This document shows, piece after piece, positions 1 through 8,499 of a DNA stretch of 45,639 nucleotides. The DNA lies in the NCBI GenBank assembly GCA_020445415.1, contig JAGRGP010000027.1, positions 1 to 45,639 of the forward strand, written 5' to 3'. Under the pieces are notes generated by a model. That model was not told the origin of the DNA, ran no database searches, and saw only the letters and a list, made by a program, of their open reading frames with translations. The position numbers and the translations under genes were made by a program. This DNA comes from Gammaproteobacteria bacterium (GTDB lineage: Bacteria; Pseudomonadota; Gammaproteobacteria; Chromatiales; Chromatiaceae). Every line of letters starts with the position of its first letter. Positions within the stretch are counted from its first letter, which is position 1.

Positions 1-6
1 CCAGTT

Positions 7-125
7 TGCCTGGCGGCCATAGAGCACTGGTACCACCTGATCCCATCTCGAACTCAGAAGTGAAACGGTGTATCGCCGATGATAGTGTGGGGCCTCCCCA
101 TGTGAAAGTAGGTCACTGCCAGGCT
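7..125 (+). rRNA. rrf: 5S ribosomal RNA
   Basis: The sequence begins TGCCTGGCGGCC and ends CTGCCAGGC, so the two ends pair as helix I of 5S rRNA. The internal stretch with ACCTGATCCCAT, CGAACTCAGAAGTGAAAC and the GATAGTGTGGGGCCTCCCCATGTGAAAGTAGG block matches the gammaproteobacterial consensus closely. The length of about 119 nt is normal. It is the last gene of an rRNA operon whose 16S and 23S genes lie outside the window to the left. The exact 5' and 3' ends are set by comparison with E. coli and may be off by one or two bases. Confidence 0.97.
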
Positions 126-138
126 TTAAAAACCAAAT

Positions 139-167
139 ACCCGGCCTCTCAGGCCGGGTGTTTTTTT
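139..167 (+). terminator. Rho-independent terminator of the rRNA operon
   Basis: A perfect 9-bp stem (ACCCGGCCT at 139-147, AGGCCGGGT at 151-159) with a 3-nt loop is followed by a run of seven T at 161-167. It lies 14 nt past the 5S gene, where the rRNA operon should end. Confidence 0.95.
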
Positions 168-197
168 CTAAATCCCCCAGAAAAAACGATCCCCTCC

Positions 198-1034
198 CTA
201 TATCTCCTCACTAAATATACCGTACTCCTCACTAAATATACCGTAGTGATACCCTCCTTCAATTACACCACTTGCATAGTATCCATTCAGTCCCAGAAAG
301 TTACCCCGTGCAAAGTAAACCCGTAAACTAGAGTCTCGCTTCAATGCCTCATCTACCCCTTCAATAAGCTGGGGATCGGCATTGCGCACGAGAACACCGC
401 AAAAACCCGCGGTCAGCGGAAAAATATCATTTCCGCTATCGCCACAGAAAACGACATCCTCTTTCCGAGAATCAAGCGTATCTGCTATGTATTCCAGAGA
501 GGTCTGTTTAGTCGCACTGGCAGGCAAAAAATCGAGAAGGCCCCTATCGGCTTGCGAGTCATAACTGTAAATGATTACCTCATCAAACTTGCCCTTAACT
601 AGCTTCTCGACCTCTTTTAGGATCTGGTCTTTCTTTTTGTGTTCAACGTAATAACTTTGCTTGAATCGATTTAAATGTTGACTCTCTTGCTCAGCTAGGC
701 CATCAATCTGTACGATAGTCTGCTTTATCGTGTCGGCATCCCATCTGGGACTCATCCGCTCCACATGCTTGATCCACCCAAGGTCTAGATGCCAGCTACC
801 GTCCTCGAATCTCCTGATCGAGGTACCTACGTCACTACAAAGGATATTGGGATAGCGGATACCGTAGTCATGAATCGCTTCCAATGTCAGGTCTAAGTTC
901 CGGCCAGTAACGTACACAACAAACACATGATGTCTTTTAGTTAATTCATTGAAGAGTTCAATAGCCTCACTATCCCCCTCCCAAGTACCATTTGGCAGCA
1001 GCGTTCTGTCCAAATCAGTGGCTAAAATTTTCAT
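198..1034 (-). CDS. Sucrose-phosphatase-like HAD-IIB hydrolase
   Basis: This 278-residue protein is a HAD-superfamily phosphatase. Motif I is DLDRT at residues 7-11 (nucleophile Asp7, acid/base Asp9). Motif II is the Thr of VTGR near 43, the motif III Lys is near 176 and motif IV is GDSGND at 198-203. The layout and cap (about residues 80-170) fit the sucrose-6-phosphate phosphatase (S6PP) branch of type IIB HADs, which also includes mannosylfructose-phosphate and glucosylglycerol-phosphate phosphatases. The substrate is therefore probably a phosphorylated disaccharide or compatible solute, but no partner synthase is present to confirm it. The last 15 residues hold a perfect duplication of YGIFSEE (264-270 and 271-277) caused by a 21-bp tandem repeat. 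The gene ends only about 30 bp from the 5S terminator and is convergent with the rRNA operon. Confidence 0.8.
   Translation of the reverse strand: MKILATDLDRTLLPNGTWEGDSEAIELFNELTKRHHVFVVYVTGRNLDLTLEAIHDYGIRYPNILCSDVGTSIRRFEDGSWHLDLGWIKHVERMSPRWDADTIKQTIVQIDGLAEQESQHLNRFKQSYYVEHKKKDQILKEVEKLVKGKFDEVIIYSYDSQADRGLLDFLPASATKQTSLEYIADTLDSRKEDVVFCGDSGNDIFPLTAGFCGVLVRNADPQLIEGVDEALKRDSSLRVYFARGNFLGLNGYYASGVIEGGYHYGIFSEEYGIFSEEI
204..245. repeat. Tandem 21-bp duplication inside the HAD gene
   Basis: Two identical adjacent 21-bp units occupy 204-224 and 225-245. On the minus strand each encodes YGIFSEE, so the copy adds seven residues in frame at the extreme C terminus of the HAD phosphatase. A third partial unit is not visible. 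Confidence 0.95.
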
Positions 1035-1198
1035 CTTGAATATCTACGGGATGACAGGTTCGGAGTATTTGATAATTGGCTAGGTTATTGTTGACCTTTT
1101 ATCAAACGAAACTTGCATTCTCCACAAATCACGGGCTGTAGAGTTCTTGATAGATCTGAAAGAGAAATAAGTATATTGCCCATAGTTACCAGATTTCT

Positions 1199-1984
1199 TC
1201 AGGTAGTAATGTCAGGATTACTTTTTGCGATTAATTGGTAAAGTGCATGATACTCTTTTGTCAGTTTATGGTGGGGATCGAAGTGGATCATGGGTTTTGC
1301 GTACTGGTGAGATTCTCGAATTCGTATAGAGGGAGAGATAAAGGTCTCAAGGATCGGTAGCCCTTCATTTATTAGCTCTTTGACTAGCAGATTTGGAAGC
1401 CGGGCCCTGGATTGGAACTGGTTTACGATAATACCTTCGATCTTTAAATTCTTATTGTGATCTTCTTGAATCTCCTGAACATTGTTCATAAGTGCGTACA
1501 GGGCTTGCCGGGAAAAATCATCGCAGTCGAAGGGTATCAGACAAGCATTGGCAGCGATCAGGGCAGAGCGAGTGAAGAAGTTGAGTGCTGGTGGGGTATC
1601 GATATAGATATGATCGAAGCCATCCAATGCCTGAAGTGCCTCTTTCAGCTTGAACATCTTATAACGGGACTCTAACTTTCCCTGTTGTTCCTCGATATCT
1701 GGGTGTGCGGGCATTAGAAACAGGCGTTCAAAGGGAGTTTGATGTATGTAGCCGGCGGCGCCTTTATTATTAAAACTAAATGTCAGGATCTCTTTAAAAA
1801 AACCAGCCAACGTGTTTTGCAGTTCGTTTGGATCCGTGCCCATTAGATAGCGTGTCGAGTTACCCTGGGAGTCCAAGTCGATCACTAGGGTCCGGTTTCC
1901 ACTAGCGGCACTGATAGCCGCTAAGTTGCAAGTTATGGTGGATTTTCCTACACCCCCCTTCTGATTAAAGATGACTCTCCGCAT
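1199..1984 (-). CDS. ParA/Soj-family ATPase, orphan
   Basis: This 261-residue protein has the deviant Walker A motif KGGVGKST at residues 9-16, with the signature first lysine of the ParA/MinD family. The Walker A' stretch DLDSQGN follows at 36-42, and the Walker B region IYIDTPP lies near 127-133. Proteins of this class form ATP-dependent dimers on DNA or membrane and position plasmids, chromosomes or protein complexes. No parB-like gene, parS-like repeats or replication gene lie nearby, so this is an orphan copy. It could be chromosomal, a plasmid leftover, or a positioning factor for another cargo. It is encoded codirectionally with the HAD gene, 164 bp upstream of it, and that spacer shows no obvious gene. 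Confidence 0.85.
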   Translation of the reverse strand: MRRVIFNQKGGVGKSTITCNLAAISAASGNRTLVIDLDSQGNSTRYLMGTDPNELQNTLAGFFKEILTFSFNNKGAAGYIHQTPFERLFLMPAHPDIEEQQGKLESRYKMFKLKEALQALDGFDHIYIDTPPALNFFTRSALIAANACLIPFDCDDFSRQALYALMNNVQEIQEDHNKNLKIEGIIVNQFQSRARLPNLLVKELINEGLPILETFISPSIRIRESHQYAKPMIHFDPHHKLTKEYHALYQLIAKSNPDITT

Positions 1985-2963
1985 GGTGACTACCCTTGGT
2001 TAAATCGATTAGCGTAAAGTCACAGTGTAGCCAGCAAGGTTATTCGTCACAACTTTATCGGGAAATCCGTCGCGTACGGCCTGATTTATGATAATGATAC
2101 ATACCACCCACCCGATATTATGGATTATTTCACTGGCTTTTTTGGAAGATACGGAAATAGAGAGTTTTCTGGAAACAGCGGTAATGTCTGTGATTGAGAT
2201 ATGACGATATGATGTGACCGGATAAAGACCATCGCCCGTGGTTTTGAGAAGGTTGAGAATGCAAGCGGGACATCGAACGCTGACTTCTGATTACTTTAGT
2301 GTGCCGGAGAATGCCTGGATGGAAAAGGTGGGGTTATTGTAGGTATTAATGTAGGAGAAGATAAAGGCAGCGTATTTCGGTTTACCGGCGCTGTTCCTAT
2401 AGAGTTCTCCCTGTTGTTAGGTCAAAACGAGAGAGTCAGAGACCAGGTATCGGCCGTTGATTTGCCGACTATCTTTATCGTCAATTCAGCACCGAAGATT
2501 GCCTATTGCACGATGCCGCAGGAAGTGGGCTCCTCATTGCTGAGGGCCCCCATAAGGGGCTGGTGCCACCGTCCGGTATAACCGTCCAATAGGTGTAGTG
2601 GATCCCTTACTAGGGTGATCGGTTGATGTCGATCGAACAAGCTAAAATAAGAGGTTTAGAATCACTTCCTTAATTGCCCTCCAAGATTGGCGTTGTTTCG
2701 AGTTACAACCGTCAAGAGGAGTCCCGCGCGAGGAAAGTGCTCTCTTGGGCTTGTGCGATGCAGGCTACGCGCTCAGTATTTTTGCACAACGCATGGTCTT
2801 CCGGTTCACCGATGGCGTAAATGAAAGTCAGATCAAAGGCTATTCCTAAGTGGCATGTATTCCTGGCGCAAGGAGAACAACAGGATTATTGCAGCTGGTT
2901 CAATTCCCAGGCCGCAGGGTATGTTGTTATATTTAGCAACCCCACAAATAAGGAAACCGCAAG
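1985..2963. other. Gene-poor 980-bp region with possible decayed coding fragments
   Basis: No intact gene is seen here on either strand. Two open stretches without a convincing start lie on the plus strand. One runs from about 2320 to 2580 and reads in part VPIEFSLLLG and AVDLPTIFIVN before a stop. The other, at about 2670-2820, reads in part KIGVVSSYN and RKVLSWACAM. They are in protein-like composition but I recognise neither, so they may be relics of one or two lost genes. The 3' end (about 2880-2963) must carry the promoter and ribosome-binding site (AAGGAAACC at 2950-2958) of the next cassette. Confidence 0.4.
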
Positions 2964-4103
2964 ATGCAACTAGATAGTGCAATTGTCAAACAATTTTTAT
3001 CCAGCGAATTGGTAGACGCCTTAGTACGCTTTGGCCTGATTGCCTTTGTGGTCGTTATGTGCGTAAAGGTATTTTCCCCCTTTATGGGGCTAATGTTGTG
3101 GGGCTTGATCCTCGCTGTCGCGCTCTATCCATTCCACCAACGTCTGGCAAAATTCCTGGGTGGCCGGCAGGGGCGGGCGTCAACACTGATGGTTGTGATA
3201 GGTCTGGTGATGATCGGCTTGCCGACCGTCATCGTTGGAAGTTCCTTCGCAGGACAGATCCATGATGTATTCGGCGCTTTTCAGGAACAAACGATATCAG
3301 TCCGCCCTCCAGACCCCGCAGTCGCCCAATGGCCGCTCATTGGCAAGAAGGTTTATGGTACCTGGAGCGCGGCAGCCGACAACTTCCCGAAGTTTTTAGA
3401 AAATATGCAGCCACAGCTTGAGAAGATCCTACGTTCCGGCCTTGCGGTTGCCGCAAACACCGCCGGAGGATTGTTTCTGTTCCTGGGATCGCTGATTATT
3501 GCCGGGATAATGATGGCCTACGGTGAATCCGGAAGTTTGGCGATGAGACGGATCCTCTGCCGTCTGAGCAGTCCCGGCAAGGGGCGAGAGTTACAATCTC
3601 TCTCTACGGCCACCGTCCGCTCAGTGGCTGTGGGAGTCCTTGGGGTGGCATTTATTCAGGCCCTACTATTGGGTATAGGTTTTGTTCTGGCCGATATTCC
3701 AGGAGCAGGGCTGTTAGCCATCGTTGTTATGGTATTAGGGATCGCGCAGCTTCCAGCTACATTGGTTTCGTTGCCGGTAATCGCTTATATCTGGTGGTCG
3801 GGCGATGGATCCACTATGAGTAACATATTTTACTCGGTATATCTGATCGCTGCCGGGTTGGTCGACAATGTGCTCAAACCGCTGCTGTTGGGCCGTGGGG
3901 TAGATGCTCCGATGCCTATCATACTGCTGGGTGCTCTGGGTGGTATGGTGTCGGCTGGAATCATCGGTCTATTTGTCGGTGCAGTACTATTGGCAGTGGG
4001 CTATCAGATCTTTATGGATTGGGTCGATGAGGGGGACCCGGAAGAACCAGCCGAACAACAGCATGCCGCAGGAGCCACCCCCGTAACCGCTGACAGCGAA
4101 TGA
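2964..4103 (+). CDS. AI-2E family (PerM/YdiK-like) transporter
   Basis: This 379-residue integral membrane protein belongs to the AI-2E transporter family (also called PerM or UPF0118). A pair of hydrophobic helices near residues 20-60 and another near 70-95 come first. A soluble stretch of about 60 residues follows (around 95-155). A block of long helices then fills residues 160-350, with the family-typical run LVDNVLKPLLLGRG near 300. The C-terminal tail is acidic and polar. Despite the family name, members transport varied solutes or ions, so no autoinducer-2 link is implied. An AAGGAAACC sequence sits 5 nt before the ATG. Its stop overlaps the next start (ATGA), so it is the first gene of a coupled efflux cassette. 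Confidence 0.85.
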   Translation: MQLDSAIVKQFLSSELVDALVRFGLIAFVVVMCVKVFSPFMGLMLWGLILAVALYPFHQRLAKFLGGRQGRASTLMVVIGLVMIGLPTVIVGSSFAGQIHDVFGAFQEQTISVRPPDPAVAQWPLIGKKVYGTWSAAADNFPKFLENMQPQLEKILRSGLAVAANTAGGLFLFLGSLIIAGIMMAYGESGSLAMRRILCRLSSPGKGRELQSLSTATVRSVAVGVLGVAFIQALLLGIGFVLADIPGAGLLAIVVMVLGIAQLPATLVSLPVIAYIWWSGDGSTMSNIFYSVYLIAAGLVDNVLKPLLLGRGVDAPMPIILLGALGGMVSAGIIGLFVGAVLLAVGYQIFMDWVDEGDPEEPAEQQHAAGATPVTADSE

Positions 4104-5668
4104 AACCATTGTGCCACCGCTTTCAGCGAGTAGTTCTTTTGTGCATTGGGGTTTCCCTGAGTGCTTGTACGGTTCTCGGGCCCAATTACCGGGAGCCAGA
4201 GGTAGACTGGCTTGATGAATGGCATACCAGGTTGTACGGGCAGGCTGTTACACCGACGCAACACGCGCAGTCAGACCTACGATTTTGGTGGCATATATTT
4301 AATGATCCCTCGTTGAATCAACTGATCGCTCTCGCCAAGAAGGCAAACCGTACATTGCATCTGGCGGGTTTAAGAATCTTGGAAAGTCGTGCCCAATTAG
4401 GGATTGCCGGTAGCACGCTGTACCCACAGGTTCAGCAACTCGGAGGCGCGGTCACCTATGTTAATACCAGCCAGCATGGGGGAGTGGCGCCAGCTGGTAA
4501 CCAGGACTTTGTTGGCTATCAGGGGGGGTTCAACCTGGGCTGGGAACTGGACTTTTGGGGGCGTTTCAAACGCGTTATAGAATCTGCAGACGCCGCTTTC
4601 TTCGCTTCAATAGCTAATCAGCAGGATGCTCAGGTCCTGCTCAGTGCCCAGGTCACCGATCTTTACTATGCATATCGCACCACAGAGCTACGTATCGTAA
4701 TTGCCCGTGAGAACGCCGAGATTCAAAAACGCAGTTATGACATCACCCAAAAAATCTACAGTAGCGGTCAACAGTCGGAGTTGGATCTGCAGCAGGCGAA
4801 GACCCAATATCTGGCGACTCTCGCATCTATTCCAGCGCTTCAGATCACATTGATCAAGACCCGCAACGCGATTAGTACTTTACTCGGCCGCCCTCCCGGT
4901 GAGATTCCGGAGTTGGCGAGGAAGCTCGATAGCCTTCCCCGTATCGATCCACCAGCTATCCAGGAGCAGCCTGCGGGATTAGTATTACGCCGCCCCGATG
5001 TCCGGACAGCCGCCTGGCGGGTGGCAGCCCAGTCAGCGCAAATTGGCGTCGCCGAAGCGGATTTCTATCCAGCGGTATCGCTGTTGGGTAGTATCGGATG
5101 GTCTGGGAATACCCTCGGCGCCAGCTCTGACACCAGTAGCCTGGTGATCGGTCCGTCGGTGAGTTGGAATATATTTGACTATGGCCGTATCGAGAATAAT
5201 GTGCGGGTTCAGGATGTGCGCCTGCAAGAGCTGATCGAGCAGTACCAGGAGAAAGTCTTGCAAGCCGCGCACGAGATCGATGCTGCCGCGATCAGTGTGG
5301 TGAAAACCGCCGAACAGCAGAAGCTACTAGACCGGTCCGTGCAGGCGGCGAGGCGAGCTCTGGATCTCGCCAATACACGCTACCGGGAAGGGTATGCCGA
5401 TTTTCAACGAGTACTAGACGCACAGCGCGCGGCATTTGCCCAGGATGAACAGCGACTTATTGGCCAGGGAAACCATATTAGTGCCATCATTACCTTATAC
5501 AAGGCCTTGGGTGGTGGCTGGTTGGTTACGCCAATAGAACAACTCATTCCAGCGAGGTTGCAGGATACCATGCGGGAGCGCACCGACTGGGGCAATCTGC
5601 TCAGTGCGCCACTCCCTGTCGAGCCCGACAGGCCACCCTTAGACTCAGAGATTCCCCAGTATGAGTGA
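4100..5668 (+). CDS. Outer-membrane efflux lipoprotein, NodT/OprM type
   Basis: This 522-residue protein is a TolC-like outer-membrane channel of the NodT lipoprotein class. It has a signal peptide with a lipobox LSAC ending at Cys23. The family hallmark LGPNYREPEV follows directly. Two homologous OEP repeats lie at about residues 65-265 and 285-480, including LRRPDVRTAAWRVAAQSAQIG and the linker WNIFDYGRIENNVR. It would form the exit duct of a tripartite pump with the membrane-fusion protein encoded just downstream. Its start overlaps the stop of the AI-2E gene by 4 nt and its end overlaps the next gene by 8 nt, so the three are translationally coupled. Confidence 0.93.
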   Translation: MKPLCHRFQRVVLLCIGVSLSACTVLGPNYREPEVDWLDEWHTRLYGQAVTPTQHAQSDLRFWWHIFNDPSLNQLIALAKKANRTLHLAGLRILESRAQLGIAGSTLYPQVQQLGGAVTYVNTSQHGGVAPAGNQDFVGYQGGFNLGWELDFWGRFKRVIESADAAFFASIANQQDAQVLLSAQVTDLYYAYRTTELRIVIARENAEIQKRSYDITQKIYSSGQQSELDLQQAKTQYLATLASIPALQITLIKTRNAISTLLGRPPGEIPELARKLDSLPRIDPPAIQEQPAGLVLRRPDVRTAAWRVAAQSAQIGVAEADFYPAVSLLGSIGWSGNTLGASSDTSSLVIGPSVSWNIFDYGRIENNVRVQDVRLQELIEQYQEKVLQAAHEIDAAAISVVKTAEQQKLLDRSVQAARRALDLANTRYREGYADFQRVLDAQRAAFAQDEQRLIGQGNHISAIITLYKALGGGWLVTPIEQLIPARLQDTMRERTDWGNLLSAPLPVEPDRPPLDSEIPQYE

Positions 5669-6800
5669 AAATGATCCGTCGGCCGTTGAGAATGCCGAGG
5701 CAGCCGCGAGTGCTGAAGACAATTCCACCCCCGTTAGGCGGGGTGGGCTTATCATTGTCCTGCTAATTCTGGTTAGTATCGTCTGGTACCTATTTGCCGA
5801 TCGATTTACGCCGTTTACATCCCAGGCACGGGTGCAGGGATATGTGATCGGAGTAGCACCCAAGGTCGCCGGTATCTTGACCCAGGTGTGGGTCAAGAAC
5901 AACCAGGAAGTAGGAGCAGGGCAGCCGTTGTTTGAGATCGATCCCTCGCAATACCAGATTGCCTTGAGACGAGCGCAGTCAGACTTGGAGAATGCCCGCC
6001 GCCAGGTGGATGCTGGCAGCGCTGGAGTGGAATCGGCCCGGGCCAACTTGCGCGCGGCATTGGCGAACGAAATAAAATCGGAGAAAGATATCAGCCGATT
6101 GAAGCGACTGTATGAGCAGGACCCCGGAACTGTGTCCGTTCGCCGCCTGGAGATATCCCAAGCTACTCTGGATCAGGCCCGGGCAAAAGTGGCGGCTGCG
6201 GAAGCCGATATTCAGCGGGCTATCGAGCAGAAAGGCGGTGAAGACGATGGCAATAATTCCATCCTGACATCGGCTGAAACCGCGGTCCAGAAAGCCGCGC
6301 TGGATCTGGCCAATACGGTTGTCAAGGCATCATCGCGAGGGGTAATAACGGATCTGCGAGCCGATGTTGGTCAATATGCAGGTACCGGTAGTCCGGTTCT
6401 TACTCTGGTGGCCATTCACGATGTGTGGATCAATGCCGAATTCACCGAAAATAACCTTGGCCACTTACACAACGGCAGCCCAGTGGAGTTGGTGTTTGAC
6501 GCAGTTCCGGGCCGGGTGTTTTCGGGCGAGGTACGGAGTATCGGTCTCGGTGTGAGCGGTGCCCAGCCTCCCCCACCCGGCACGTTGCCGACGGTGAACA
6601 ACAATCGGGACTGGTTGCGCCAGTCACAACGGTTCCCGGTAATAATCGGGGTTGATCCCGTATCCGATGAGCGTTTGCGTCGGAACTTGCGGCTGGGAGG
6701 ACAGGTTTCGGTAATTGCCTACGGTGATGGCCATGAGGTGCTTGGTATGCTCGGCCGTTTGTTTATCCGCCTCATGAGTTTCTTGTCCTATGCTTACTGA
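5661..6800 (+). CDS. HlyD/EmrA-family membrane-fusion protein
   Basis: This 379-residue periplasmic adaptor has one N-terminal transmembrane helix (about residues 28-45). A biotinyl-lipoyl half-domain follows (ARVQGYVIGVAPKVAGILTQ), then a long alpha-helical hairpin (about 95-190) with the second lipoyl half at about 215-260. The C-terminal beta barrel (ENNLGHLHNGSPVELVFDA) is typical of EmrA and AaeA. It should bridge an inner-membrane exporter and the NodT-type channel encoded upstream. The neighbouring FUSC-like gene suggests an AaeAB-like pump for aromatic or amphipathic acids, but the substrate is not shown by the sequence. It lies 13 nt before the next gene. Confidence 0.92.
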   Translation: MSENDPSAVENAEAAASAEDNSTPVRRGGLIIVLLILVSIVWYLFADRFTPFTSQARVQGYVIGVAPKVAGILTQVWVKNNQEVGAGQPLFEIDPSQYQIALRRAQSDLENARRQVDAGSAGVESARANLRAALANEIKSEKDISRLKRLYEQDPGTVSVRRLEISQATLDQARAKVAAAEADIQRAIEQKGGEDDGNNSILTSAETAVQKAALDLANTVVKASSRGVITDLRADVGQYAGTGSPVLTLVAIHDVWINAEFTENNLGHLHNGSPVELVFDAVPGRVFSGEVRSIGLGVSGAQPPPPGTLPTVNNNRDWLRQSQRFPVIIGVDPVSDERLRRNLRLGGQVSVIAYGDGHEVLGMLGRLFIRLMSFLSYAY

Positions 6801-6813
6801 GAGCGGATAGTCC

Positions 6814-7851
6814 GTGCCTCTTCAAGCAAGGCGTATCTTTCGTTTGAGTCTGACCTTGGGGCTTTCTCTGGCGTGCGCCTATGCCTTACAAATACCGCTC
6901 CCGTTTATCACTCCGGTATTTGCGTTATTACTCTCCCTCGTACCGGCCCCTCCTCTTGGTGCTAAAGGATTGGTCGGTCTGGTCGCAGTGGTGTTGGTCA
7001 CCACGGGAGCTGGGTTACTGTTGGTTCCGCTATTGCTGAATTATCCGGTATCGGCGGTAATGATTGTGGCGCTCGGTCTATTTATTAGCAATTATCTAAC
7101 GGTTAACCTGGCCAAGGGGCTGGTTGGCGCACTGCTCACTGTTGGAATCGCGATGATCTCCGCAGCGGGAACCGCCAGCTATGCGTTGGCCTTAACCGTC
7201 ATTGAGGCTTTGGTTACCGGCATCGTAGTGACCATTGTCTGCCAGTGGTTGGTATACCCCTGGTTTCCCGAGGACGGTTTACCCCAAGATAACTCCCCTC
7301 GGGAAAGGGGTGGGGGCCAACAATCGAACTGGATTGCCCTGCGTGCCACCTTGATCGTGCTGCCTGCCTATCTGCTGGCACTAACCAATCCGGCGATGTA
7401 CCTGGCCACCATCATGAAGTCGGTATCACTGGGCCAGCAGAGTTCGATAGTTAGCGCTCGAGATGCCGGAACTGAGTTACTGGGCTCCACATTTTTGGCG
7501 GGATGTTGCGCGATCTTGTTTTGGTTCCTGCTGGGTGCTTTCCCTAGCTTATGGATGTTTTTTTTATGGACGCTCCTGTTTGGTGTGTTTTTCGCTAGTA
7601 AAATATATCGGGTCATACCAAGTCGCTTTTCGAGCTCATTCTGGCAGAATGTAGCGGTAACCATGCTAATCTTACTGGGCCCTGCTGTGGAAGACAGCGC
7701 CAATGGTAAGGATGTCTACATGGCGTTTGCTAGCCGCATGGGCTTGTTCACCGCCGTTACGTTGTATGCTTGGCTGGCAATCTATCTTTTGGAACGCTTG
7801 CGGACTCGATTTTTTGTCCGTATCAACTCAATTCAACCCGAGGCGGATTAA
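6814..7851 (+). CDS. DUF2955/FUSC-like inner-membrane exporter component
   Basis: This 345-residue protein is almost wholly hydrophobic, with about ten predicted helices in two sets (about residues 8-150 and 175-335) separated by a short charged loop near 155-170. This two-block pattern resembles DUF2955 and the fusaric-acid-resistance (FUSC/AaeB) superfamily. The GTG at 6814 is taken as the start because an in-frame stop lies just upstream. Together with the preceding fusion protein and outer-membrane channel it probably forms the inner-membrane pump of a tripartite efflux system. It is shorter than AaeB (about 650 residues) because it lacks the large cytoplasmic domains. Confidence 0.75.
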   Translation: MPLQARRIFRLSLTLGLSLACAYALQIPLPFITPVFALLLSLVPAPPLGAKGLVGLVAVVLVTTGAGLLLVPLLLNYPVSAVMIVALGLFISNYLTVNLAKGLVGALLTVGIAMISAAGTASYALALTVIEALVTGIVVTIVCQWLVYPWFPEDGLPQDNSPRERGGGQQSNWIALRATLIVLPAYLLALTNPAMYLATIMKSVSLGQQSSIVSARDAGTELLGSTFLAGCCAILFWFLLGAFPSLWMFFLWTLLFGVFFASKIYRVIPSRFSSSFWQNVAVTMLILLGPAVEDSANGKDVYMAFASRMGLFTAVTLYAWLAIYLLERLRTRFFVRINSIQPEAD

Positions 7852-7856
7852 CCTGG

Positions 7857-8291
7857 ATGCTGGTGAATCTTTTATTCGGATTATCGACCATGGTGCTGTG
7901 CCTGTTACTGCAATCCCTGCTGTTCGGTTTGGCGCTTCGTTATTATTCCCGCAATGACTATCTTGTGAATAATCCGTCGTTTTGGTCGAGCCTGGCTGTT
8001 ATCAAGGGAGTCATGTTGCTGTTGGTGATAGGCAATCTGTTTCAGGTGGCTATTTGGGCCTCGTTGTTTTTGTTGCTTGGAGAGTTCCAAACGTTTGAAG
8101 AGGCCTTCTATCATTCTGCGGTAAACTTTGCGACCTTGGGTTATGGAGACATAGTCATGAGTGCCAGCCATAAACTGCTTGGTCCTTTGGAAGCGGTAAA
8201 TGGGGTGTTGATGATTGGCGTTTCCACCGCAGCCTTGATGAGCGCGTTTCAGGATTCGGTACAGAAAACCCTGCACGCCCGGAAACGCTGA
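7857..8291 (+). CDS. Two-TM potassium-channel-like protein
   Basis: This 144-residue protein has an N-terminal hydrophobic helix (about 3-27), a second helix (about 45-74), a pore helix and the selectivity filter TLGYGD at residues 93-98, then a final helix (about 108-131). The filter TxGYGD is the potassium-channel signature (Ion_trans_2 family). No RCK or cyclic-nucleotide domain follows, so gating is not apparent. The ATG at 7857, 5 nt after the previous stop, is chosen over upstream in-frame starts that would overlap the DUF2955 gene. As last gene of the cassette it may offset charge movement during efflux, which is inference only. Confidence 0.8.
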   Translation: MLVNLLFGLSTMVLCLLLQSLLFGLALRYYSRNDYLVNNPSFWSSLAVIKGVMLLLVIGNLFQVAIWASLFLLLGEFQTFEEAFYHSAVNFATLGYGDIVMSASHKLLGPLEAVNGVLMIGVSTAALMSAFQDSVQKTLHARKR

Positions 8292-8499
8292 TGGTATCTT
8301 GATTTCTTGGCGAGCCAGGTGTTTGCCCGCCTCTATTTATCAACGGCACCTATGACATTATTGGGTTATCGACCGGAGAGTCGGACGACAATAACGGGAA
8401 CCCGACAGCTTTGAAATGTGTGTGCCCGTGGGCGGATAATGGTGGAGTGGACTGCGGCTCTACTATGGATTCCAGACAAGTCAAGGGCCGGGAAAGGCG

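Noticed and set aside
6-326. Open frame of 106 codons across the 5S gene and its terminator
   Set aside because: It lies over rRNA and a terminator, has no ribosome-binding site and no protein similarity, and overlaps the HAD gene.
2964-4103. Autoinducer-2 quorum-sensing exporter
   Set aside because: The family name AI-2E is historical; most members have other roles and no luxS or lsr genes are nearby.
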